Assembly (NCBI GenBank): GCA_965371785.1
Contig: CBDUZS010000068.1
Location: 1 to 12,266 of the forward strand
Reading direction: 5' to 3'
DNA from: CBDUZS01 sp965371785
Lineage (GTDB): Bacteria; Fermentibacterota; Fermentibacteria; Fermentibacterales; JCC-6
Length of the DNA stretch: 12,266 nt
The notes under the pieces were generated by a model. It had not been told where the DNA came from, did no database searches, and saw only the letters and a program-made list of their open reading frames with translations. This document shows positions 5,957-12,266 of this stretch, piece after piece (the stretch's first letter is position 1; each line of letters opens with the position of its first letter). The position numbers and the translations under genes are program-made.

Positions 5957-8900
5957 ATGGAGATGAACGGCTCCGGATCATCTCTAAAATCGTGGATCCG
6001 ATTCCAGTACGGTTCTGACGGGCTCATCTCCAACCTGGAGGGCAGCTGCGAGAGTCTTCTGGGTATATCAACCGAGGAGCTTCTCGAGCGGAAAATTCCT
6101 GTGGAAGTGCTGCCACCCTTTCTATCCGATCCGCTCGAGAGCGATTTTCCCGAAGAACCGAAATGGATTGGTGACGGTTTCTCTCTGGAGGGAATTCTGA
6201 TCCCGCAGGGGGACCACATCGATGTCGTGCTCTTCAGGGCGGGAACCGCAGGGATTGCAGGTGGTTCATCGGTACTTGCGGATCTCAACGCCGGTGTTGC
6301 TGGAATCGATCCGAAAGGTGTCGTCAGGATCTGGAACAGTGGAATGGAGAAGATCTTCAGTATTCCAGGTCAATTCGCTCTAGGAAAGAAACTCGAGGAT
6401 GTCCTCTCCTCTCCTCTGCTGTACAGCTGGAAGACCGTAATCGAAACCGTGTACAAGGGCAGGGAATCGGCTATCCAGTGTGTACCCGAAGTGAACAGAA
6501 GGGTTACGGCTACTTTTCGCAGGGGTGGACCGGGTGTTATCGGTACGTTTTTTGATACGACGGAAAGCTACATCACCGAGAAGCGGCTCAGGACCAATCG
6601 AAGAATGAACCAGGCGTACTTCCAGACCATCAGAACGGGTCTTGTGCTCTTCAGTGAAGATTACCGCATTCTTGCATCCAACAGATTTTTTGGTGTCCTG
6701 TTCGGCGTCAGTGAGAATCTCGTCGGAATGCCGCTTTACGAGATCCTGCCCGAGAAGAGTTTCTCAGGAATAGAGAATCTGGCCGGTGAGCTCTTCGGTG
6801 GAAAAAGGGAAGTATTCCCACCTGTCTCGATCCGATACAGGAGCCCTGACGGAAGTAACAGGGTGATCAGGCAGATCTTTCGCTCTCTGAAACCTTCAGA
6901 GCATGAAATACCATACGTTGTCGGCATATTCGAAGAACTCACCCGCACGGTAGAAGCTGAAGAGAATCTGGAGAAGACAAGAGACCAGATTACGGCCGTT
7001 TCCGAATTGGTGAAATGCCTCGAGAATAATCCTGTTCCCGTCTCCGGAGACATGATTTCCGCCATTCTCCATAGATGCCTCTGCGCAAGAGCGACTGCCG
7101 TTTACGTCTACGATCCGTACTCGACGATCACACTGATAGGGAGCCATGGAGGTTGGGGCGAGGGTGTGCCAACAGATGACTTCTCGGAACTCGGGCTCCC
7201 GTCATCGGTCTGGACTACGCTTCCCGGAAGCCTGCTCATGGAGCACGAGATGGGAAGGCTCCAGGACAAGTTCAACAACTGCTTCGTAATTCCCATCGGC
7301 AAAGGCAGCGAAACAGTCGGATTCATCATTGCAGTAGACGTTCCCGCCACGCAGGTAGAGGATCTCTACGTTCTTGGAGGGATGGTGTCATTCTTCCTGC
7401 AGCTCAGTCTCGAACGTTCTCGCGAACGATCTGAACGTGAGCAGTTTCAGTTCCTCAGAAGCAAGGATCAGCGATTCCTTGAATCACTTCTCTCGTCCAT
7501 CGATACTCCTGTTGCAGTGTTTACGGAGGACTGGCGGGTTCTCCACTGGAACGATGCGATGGAAGTCGTTACCGGATTCAGCTTGCCAACGGCCATCAAT
7601 CATCCGGAACTGGTTACGGAAAAACTCTTCGCCGCTGTCGGCGGTACATCCGGAGCACGAACCCTTGCAAGATCCGATTCGTCAGGGCAGATCTGGGAGA
7701 CGGAGGATGGCGGCAAGTCTTCGGTAGCGTGGAGAATCAAAAGAACGGAATCCGTAGGACAGGGCCCGTTCACGTCCGCTTACATGTTGATTGGACTCGA
7801 CGCCAGTGACAGAACAGGGCTGCGCAGAACACGGATGGAAGTCGCCAGGCTCGAAGCCCTGGGAGAGGGGATTGCAGGCCTTCTGTCGGCAGCGTCCTTC
7901 GATCAGATTGCCGATATCACTTCGCACGTATTCCTTATTGCATCGGGTGCGCACGAAGTAGAGGTTACACTTACGGGAAAGGCTTCTTCGAGTGCGAGCC
8001 ATGAATCCGAAGATGTCGAGTCAGGCAATGGGAGTGACTGGAGCATCGAGCTTTCCGACGGCACCCATTCGGTTGGAACCTGCTGCGTTTCAGGAGGTCA
8101 TCATGCTGCCGTTCTCGGCAGCTTTGCCGAGGGTGTCTGCAGAACCGTGCTCGGCATGGAGGAAAGGGCTATCGGATCCAGTCTTGTCGAACTGGCTTCA
8201 GGCAGCGGCGGGAAATTCCTCTTCTCGAATTCTGAAGGTGCAATACTCTTCTCGACATGGCCAAGGTCCGTTCTCCACCGGGTATCCGGTGGCGTATCCG
8301 GTGCCAGCGTGTTCGGGTTGTTTGCCGAAGAGGAGCATCCGAGACTTGACGGCATGATACGGCGGGCCACGATTACCGGAAGGGCTGCATCGAGCCTTCT
8401 GGACGGAGATGGAGCCCGCTGGAACGTTGCCGTCTCCGCTCTGAGCGGAAACGGAAAGAACATTCTGCTCCTCTGGTGGCCCGAAGGCAGCGAACAGGGC
8501 TGGACAACCCGTTCAGAAAGCCAGACTGCCGGGATACGGAAAGCAATTCTTCGATTCCTGATCGATTCCTCTGCAACCGGGGTATCGACTCTGAGTGGAA
8601 TCAGGTCCGATCTGGCTGATGACAATGGCCTTCGATCTTCTCTCCAGTCGGCCATTTACGAATTCGGTGCAGCAGGGAAACTCCTGGGCTATCTCGACCT
8701 GCTTGATTCATCCTGGTCTGCCCCCTCCCAGGGATTCGATGTCGAGGAAATGCTGAGGATGCTTGTCAGCGAGCTGCTCGAGGAAAAGCACCGTCCTCCG
8801 GACATGGAAGTGCTCGATTCGATTCCACGGGTGCGAGGCGATCCGGTTCTCGTACGCAGTTCTCTCCGGCGTTTATGCATGATGACCGATCCGGGGGGGA

Positions 8901-9205
8901 TTGCCAGACTTGAGACCAGGCTGGCAAGAGTGTCGAGAATGGCACCGGAAGATGTGCCCTCGCTTTTTCCCTGGACGCCTGAGAGTCTCGTATTCATCAC
9001 TGTAAGCGGCTCAGTACGCCTTCAGGAACCCCCTGATCCCGGTGATCTCATCAACATGATCCGGGATGGAATCATCGGGCCCGCTGCGGAGCTGGGATTG
9101 ATACGCCGTCTGCTCCGCACAATGGGCGGAGAGTGCCGACCGGGAGAAAAGCCAGGATCGATCGATGTGATACTTCCGGTTGTCTCCGGCCATGTTTCTG
9201 TCTGA
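5957..9205 (+). CDS. Multi-PAS/GAF cytoplasmic signalling protein with degenerate histidine-kinase C-terminus
   Basis: The 1082-residue product has no signal peptide or membrane helix, so it is probably cytoplasmic. Domains by pattern: a PAS-like N-terminus (12-95); PAS (104-205, with GIDPKGVVRIWNSGMEKIF); PAS (218-330); a coiled linker (330-352); GAF (about 350-485, with ATAVYVYDPYSTITLIG and FVIPIGKGSETVGFIIAVD); a charged helix rich in R and E (484-506); a clear PAS (507-620, with TPVAVFTEDWRVLHWNDAME); a GAF-like stretch (625-735); a weak PAS (742-845); then a DHp/ATPase-shaped end (860-1077). That end keeps the outline (FLIDSS...TLSGI, LGYLDLLDSS, RVRGDPVLVRSSL, LGLIRRLLRTMGGE, GSIDVILPVV). 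It has A873 at the phospho-His position and R972 and M976 for the N-box asparagines, and no DxGxG box is visible. It is probably a sensor or scaffold without kinase activity. ATG 5957 follows GGGGAAGG. No response regulator is adjacent. Confidence 0.85.
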   Translation: MEMNGSGSSLKSWIRFQYGSDGLISNLEGSCESLLGISTEELLERKIPVEVLPPFLSDPLESDFPEEPKWIGDGFSLEGILIPQGDHIDVVLFRAGTAGIAGGSSVLADLNAGVAGIDPKGVVRIWNSGMEKIFSIPGQFALGKKLEDVLSSPLLYSWKTVIETVYKGRESAIQCVPEVNRRVTATFRRGGPGVIGTFFDTTESYITEKRLRTNRRMNQAYFQTIRTGLVLFSEDYRILASNRFFGVLFGVSENLVGMPLYEILPEKSFSGIENLAGELFGGKREVFPPVSIRYRSPDGSNRVIRQIFRSLKPSEHEIPYVVGIFEELTRTVEAEENLEKTRDQITAVSELVKCLENNPVPVSGDMISAILHRCLCARATAVYVYDPYSTITLIGSHGGWGEGVPTDDFSELGLPSSVWTTLPGSLLMEHEMGRLQDKFNNCFVIPIGKGSETVGFIIAVDVPATQVEDLYVLGGMVSFFLQLSLERSRERSEREQFQFLRSKDQRFLESLLSSIDTPVAVFTEDWRVLHWNDAMEVVTGFSLPTAINHPELVTEKLFAAVGGTSGARTLARSDSSGQIWETEDGGKSSVAWRIKRTESVGQGPFTSAYMLIGLDASDRTGLRRTRMEVARLEALGEGIAGLLSAASFDQIADITSHVFLIASGAHEVEVTLTGKASSSASHESEDVESGNGSDWSIELSDGTHSVGTCCVSGGHHAAVLGSFAEGVCRTVLGMEERAIGSSLVELASGSGGKFLFSNSEGAILFSTWPRSVLHRVSGGVSGASVFGLFAEEEHPRLDGMIRRATITGRAASSLLDGDGARWNVAVSALSGNGKNILLLWWPEGSEQGWTTRSESQTAGIRKAILRFLIDSSATGVSTLSGIRSDLADDNGLRSSLQSAIYEFGAAGKLLGYLDLLDSSWSAPSQGFDVEEMLRMLVSELLEEKHRPPDMEVLDSIPRVRGDPVLVRSSLRRLCMMTDPGGIARLETRLARVSRMAPEDVPSLFPWTPESLVFITVSGSVRLQEPPDPGDLINMIRDGIIGPAAELGLIRRLLRTMGGECRPGEKPGSIDVILPVVSGHVSV

Positions 9206-9230
9206 TATCAAATCGATCATGTTGTAGCGG

Positions 9231-9254
9231 ATCGGGTGCGACTCTTTACCCGGT
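9231..9254 (+). terminator. Possible hairpin between the PAS/GAF gene and leuS
   Basis: ATCGGGT (9231-9237) can pair with ACCCGGT (9248-9254), with one U-G wobble, around a 10-base loop. It starts 26 bases after the PAS/GAF stop. A TTTT run follows only about 9 bases later, so this may be a weak terminator or nothing. The rest of the 103-base spacer shows no convincing promoter. Confidence 0.25.
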
Positions 9255-9296
9255 GATCTCATTTTCCCATAGTCCCTCGTTCGATAAGAGTGGCAT

Positions 9297-9302
9297 GGAG
9301 GG
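9297..9302 (+). promoter_or_regulatory. Ribosome binding site for the GTG start of leuS
   Basis: GGAGGG lies 6 bases upstream of the GTG at 9309. The nearest upstream ATG (9295) is out of frame, and the residues following the GTG (EPFDFVKLERKW) match the normal LeuRS N-terminus. Confidence 0.75.
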
Positions 9303-9308
9303 CTTTCA

Positions 9309-11765
9309 GTGGAACCGTTCGATTTTGTCAAGCTCGAGAGAAAATGGTCCCCGGTATGGGAGAGAATGGAACTCTACAGGACCGGTGAAGATCCAGGCAG
9401 GTCCCCCTTTTACTGCCTTGACTTCTTCCCTTATCCCTCCGGTGCAGGGCTGTCGGTAGGTCATTGCAGAAACTACATTCCGACCGACGTAGCATGCAGA
9501 AAGATGAGGATGGATGGCCGCAACGTGCTGCATCCCATGGGATGGGACGCATTCGGTCAACCAGCCGAGGAGTATGCGATCAAGACCGGGATGCACCCTA
9601 GGGAAGTTACCCGACTGAATACGGATACGTACAGGCGCCAGATGAAACTCATCGAGATCAGTTTTGACTGGAACCGGGAAATCGATTCCAGCAAACCGGA
9701 GTATTACAGGTGGACCCAGTACTTCTTCCTGCTTCTCTACGACAGGGGGCTGGCGTACCAGGCGGACAACTTTCAGATGTGGTGTCCGGAATGCAGAACG
9801 GTTCTCTCCAACGAAGAAGCTGCCGGGGGTCTGTGCTGGCGATGTGAGGGACCAGTATCACGCAAGAAGCTGAAACAGTGGTACTTCAGGATAACGGACT
9901 ACGCGGACAGACTTCTCGATGACCTGAATGACCTCGACTGGCCTGAGGGAATCAAGGCGATGCAGCGTAACTGGATCGGTAAATCCCACGGTGGCGAAGT
10001 GATATTTGCAGTCGACCTGGCCAATGGAGGATCGGTCGAACTGCCCGTCTACACGACCCGGCTGGATACGATATACGGTGCTACATTCTGTGTTCTTGCC
10101 CCCGAGCATCCCGACCTCGAGAGACTCACCTCACCGGACAGGCTGCCGGAAGTGAGAGACTACGTTGAGTGTGCGCTGGCAAAGAGCGACATGGAGAGAA
10201 TGGCGGCAAGCGAGAAGGAGAAGACAGGCGTTTTCACGGGCTCCCATGCCAGAAACCCGTACAACGAAGAACTCGTACCGGTATTCGTTGCCGATTACGT
10301 TCTTGCGGGTTATGGAACCTCTGCCATCATGGCCGTTCCCGCCCATGACGAAAGAGATCATGCTTTCGCCCTCAGGTACGACCTGCCAATTGTCGAAGTG
10401 ATAGCACCGGGAGGTGTGCCGCAGGGCGTCGAGGAGCACGCCACCGATGCAGACGGTATTCTCTTGAACAGCGGTCGGTTCTCCGGTCTCGACTCGGATG
10501 AGGCAAGGGTGAAGATGGCTGACTGGGCAAGGGAGAAGGGGTTCGGACGCGCGGATACGAGGTACCGCCTGCGTGACTGGCTGGTGAGCAGACAGAGGTA
10601 CTGGGGAGCTCCGATTCCGATAATCCACTGCGAGAAATGCGGCACTGTTCCCGACAGAAACCTTCCCGTAATCCTGCCCGAAGTTGAGAGTTACGAGCCA
10701 GATGATACTGGGCGCTCACCACTTGCGAGGATCGAAGAATGGGTTAACACGACCTGCCCGGACTGTGGCAGCCCTGCGCTCCGGGATACGAACACCATGG
10801 CAGGGTTCGCGTGTTCGTCATGGTATTTCCTCAGATACGCATCCCCGGATGAGAACGACCGCCCCTTCGATCCGGAAGCGGTTGAATACTGGCTTCCGGT
10901 TGATCTCTACGTTGGCGGCGCCGAGCATGCGGTGATGCACCTCATCTACGCCAGATTCTGGACCAAGGTCATGCACGATGCAGGGCTGGTTAGTTTTTCA
11001 GAGCCTTTCACGGTTCTGAAGAACCAGGGAATGCTGCTGGGTGCCGATCACCAGAAGATGTCCAAGTCGAAGGGCAATGTGGTCACACCCGACGAAATGG
11101 TTGAGAAGTACGGTGTCGACGCCCTGAGACTGTACATCCTCTTCATGGGGCCTTTCGAGGCCGAGCTGGATTGGAAAGAGAACGGCATATCGGGAACGTA
11201 CAGGTTCCTCAGGAGAATATGGAACCTCTGTCTCGAGACCTCTGACGTTCCCGATTCGGAACCCGACGAGGTGCTGTGCAGGGAGCTCCGATTCCAGCTT
11301 GCCTCGACGATCAGGAAGGTCTCGCAGGATGTGGACGGTTTTCAATTCAATACGGGCGTTGCCGCCCTGATGGAGTTCGTCAACTTCCTCTCGTCACACC
11401 GCGACAAAGCCGGGGCGACCGGCGGAGCATGGCGGGAAGCGATCCGACAGGTGCTGCTGCTTCTCGCACCCATGGCGCCATTCCTGTCCGAGGAGCTCTG
11501 GCACAGGCTCGGTTATCCGGGAGAGACCATCCATCTGCAGGAGTGGCCTGTCTGGAACGAAGCCGATCTCGAAAGGGACATGATCGAGATTGCCGTTCAG
11601 GTAAAGGGGAAGATCCGGGGAAAGATATGCATCCCCGTCGATTCATCCGAGGAGCAGGTGAAGGATGCCGCACTCTCGCTCGAGAGGATCAGGGAGATCC
11701 TTGCAGGCTCCCCCCCGCGAAGGATAATAGTAGTACCCGGGCGGCTAGTGAACATCATTCCCTGA
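9309..11765 (+). CDS. leuS: Leucyl-tRNA synthetase
   Basis: The 818-residue class Ia aminoacyl-tRNA synthetase attaches leucine to tRNA(Leu); the length is normal for bacterial LeuRS. In order: an N-terminal Rossmann half with FFPYPSGAGLSVGH (39-52) and NVLHPMGWDAFG; a zinc-binding knuckle WCPEC (158-162) with CWRC (176-179); the CP1 editing domain (about 225-420) with TTRLDTIYGAT and GTSAIMAVPAHDERDHAFA; the return to the catalytic core (RDWLVSRQRYWGAPIP); a second Cys set, CEKC (441-444) and CPDC (483-486); then KMSKS (583-587), the helical anticodon-binding domain and the C-terminal tRNA-binding tail (VQVKGKIRGKI). Two motif changes stand out: the HIGH box reads SVGH, with serine for the first histidine, and the editing site reads TTRLD instead of TTRPD. 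The downstream gene is convergent, 18 bases away. Confidence 0.97.
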   Translation: MEPFDFVKLERKWSPVWERMELYRTGEDPGRSPFYCLDFFPYPSGAGLSVGHCRNYIPTDVACRKMRMDGRNVLHPMGWDAFGQPAEEYAIKTGMHPREVTRLNTDTYRRQMKLIEISFDWNREIDSSKPEYYRWTQYFFLLLYDRGLAYQADNFQMWCPECRTVLSNEEAAGGLCWRCEGPVSRKKLKQWYFRITDYADRLLDDLNDLDWPEGIKAMQRNWIGKSHGGEVIFAVDLANGGSVELPVYTTRLDTIYGATFCVLAPEHPDLERLTSPDRLPEVRDYVECALAKSDMERMAASEKEKTGVFTGSHARNPYNEELVPVFVADYVLAGYGTSAIMAVPAHDERDHAFALRYDLPIVEVIAPGGVPQGVEEHATDADGILLNSGRFSGLDSDEARVKMADWAREKGFGRADTRYRLRDWLVSRQRYWGAPIPIIHCEKCGTVPDRNLPVILPEVESYEPDDTGRSPLARIEEWVNTTCPDCGSPALRDTNTMAGFACSSWYFLRYASPDENDRPFDPEAVEYWLPVDLYVGGAEHAVMHLIYARFWTKVMHDAGLVSFSEPFTVLKNQGMLLGADHQKMSKSKGNVVTPDEMVEKYGVDALRLYILFMGPFEAELDWKENGISGTYRFLRRIWNLCLETSDVPDSEPDEVLCRELRFQLASTIRKVSQDVDGFQFNTGVAALMEFVNFLSSHRDKAGATGGAWREAIRQVLLLLAPMAPFLSEELWHRLGYPGETIHLQEWPVWNEADLERDMIEIAVQVKGKIRGKICIPVDSSEEQVKDAALSLERIREILAGSPPRRIIVVPGRLVNIIP

Positions 11766-11783
11766 AAGAACTTCGCTGCAGGA

Positions 11784-12266
11784 CTACCTCAGGAGCACGG
11801 CTCTCGTACTCGCTCTCGTCCAGCCCGTAACAGTGATCGTGTAGACTCCGTTCGGCAGCAGAACACCCGAGTCGTCCGCGCCGGTCCAGGTAAGGGACCC
11901 GTTGGTGCACTCCGTTCTCACGATCCTTCCCGACGAATCGAAGATCGTGATGTCCACTACCGGTCCGAATCCTGTTCCGGTGATGATGAGGCTGCCGATG
12001 AATGGATTGGGTGACAGGACGACGGCTGCATCCATTATTCCCTGGACGTGTCCTTCGCCGATTCCCGTCCCATCCGGATCGATCTTGTAGATCTTCCCGT
12101 TCGTGTTGTCGCTGGCCCAGAGGTAGCCGTCGTCGTCCATTGTAAGCCCCGTTGCAGAGGGAACAAGCGATGATTCGATCTGATCCACGATCGTGCTGCT
12201 GCTGTTGTACCTGAGGATAGGGGTACCGGGAGCGGCACAGGCAACCCAGATATCTCCCTGGTCGTA
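11784..12266 (-). CDS. Secreted beta-propeller protein with FlgD-like/type IX sorting domain, C-terminal fragment
   Basis: The minus-strand frame is open to the right edge, so only the last 160 residues are visible. The first part carries two repeat-like blades: GDIWVACAAPG with ILRYNSSS, then GLTMDDDGYLWASDNTNGKI with YKIDPDG. This is the pattern of NHL/SMP-30/Vgb-like propellers, which are often secreted. After a linker comes VVLSPNPF, then a compact beta domain with VDITIFDSSGRIVRTE, LTWTGADDSGVLLPNGVY and a terminal strand ending RAVLLR. That matches the FlgD-Ig-like C-terminal domain (annotated as a type A sorting domain) used for secretion by the type IX or a related pathway in FCB bacteria. 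It is probably exported to the cell surface. The ligand or enzymatic role is unknown, and the N-terminus and signal peptide lie outside the window. Confidence 0.82.
   Translation of the reverse strand, partial: YDQGDIWVACAAPGTPILRYNSSSTIVDQIESSLVPSATGLTMDDDGYLWASDNTNGKIYKIDPDGTGIGEGHVQGIMDAAVVLSPNPFIGSLIITGTGFGPVVDITIFDSSGRIVRTECTNGSLTWTGADDSGVLLPNGVYTITVTGWTRASTRAVLLR

Noticed and set aside
8101..8655. 184-residue open frame on the minus strand inside the PAS/GAF gene
   Set aside because: It is antisense to a clear long coding region, the translation is low-complexity (S, R, P rich) with no family motif, and no ribosome binding site was noted.
9206..9317. T-box leader for leuS, suggested by TGGAACCG at 9310-9317
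   Set aside because: That sequence lies in the leuS start codon and first codons. The spacer is only 103 bases, with no room for a specifier stem plus antiterminator, so the match is coincidental.
10131..10628. 165-residue minus-strand frame within leuS
   Set aside because: It is a shadow of the editing-domain coding sequence with no recognisable motif.
11276..11830. 184-residue plus-strand frame at the end of leuS
   Set aside because: It is an alternative frame of leuS with arginine-rich, motif-free translation. LeuRS motifs are unbroken in the real frame to 11765.

Overview
The window looks like chromosomal DNA of an uncultured anaerobic Gram-negative-type bacterium, probably of the FCB superphylum (Fermentibacteria, Eisenbacteria, Cloacimonadota and similar lineages). 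This is inferred from three things: a secreted protein at the right edge that ends in a FlgD-like / type IX-style C-terminal domain, a predicted outer-membrane beta-barrel protein, and a ferredoxin-dependent 2-oxoacid oxidoreductase operon typical of anaerobic amino-acid or peptide fermenters. There is no rRNA, tRNA, CRISPR array, transposase or phage gene, and base composition and codon use look even throughout. Placement in a named phylum is a guess.

Layout. (1) 1-1216: the 3' end of a probable B12-binding-type radical SAM gene, overlapping a six-helix membrane protein gene with an unrecognised cytoplasmic tail. (2) 1217-1362: a spacer with weak promoter-like and inverted-repeat signals. 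(3) 1363-4139: a tight three-gene operon for a Vor/Kor-type 2-oxoacid:ferredoxin oxidoreductase. It encodes a two-cluster ferredoxin subunit, the VorB-like alpha subunit, and a polypeptide that fuses the TPP-binding beta subunit to the gamma subunit, followed by a hairpin terminator. (4) 4152-5335: a promoter-like site and a secreted outer-membrane beta-barrel protein, convergent with (5) ndk (nucleoside diphosphate kinase) on the minus strand at 5351-5794. (6) 5957-9205: a 1082-residue cytoplasmic multi-PAS/GAF protein with the outline of a sensor histidine kinase but without its phosphoacceptor histidine or its ATP-binding asparagines. (7) 9309-11765: leuS (leucyl-tRNA synthetase). (8) 11784-12266: the C-terminal end, on the minus strand, of a secreted beta-propeller protein with a sorting domain, convergent with leuS.

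How the genes work together. Only the oxidoreductase genes form an obvious functional unit: oxidative decarboxylation of branched-chain or related 2-oxoacids to acyl-CoA, CO2 and reduced ferredoxin. The other genes are housekeeping (ndk, leuS), envelope (barrel, propeller) or signalling. Non-ATG starts are common: GTG for the membrane protein, the barrel and leuS, and TTG for ndk. In each case a purine-rich ribosome binding site supports the choice.

The most unusual item is the PAS/GAF protein, whose C-terminus reads as a pseudo-histidine-kinase. No complete new multi-gene system is evident.
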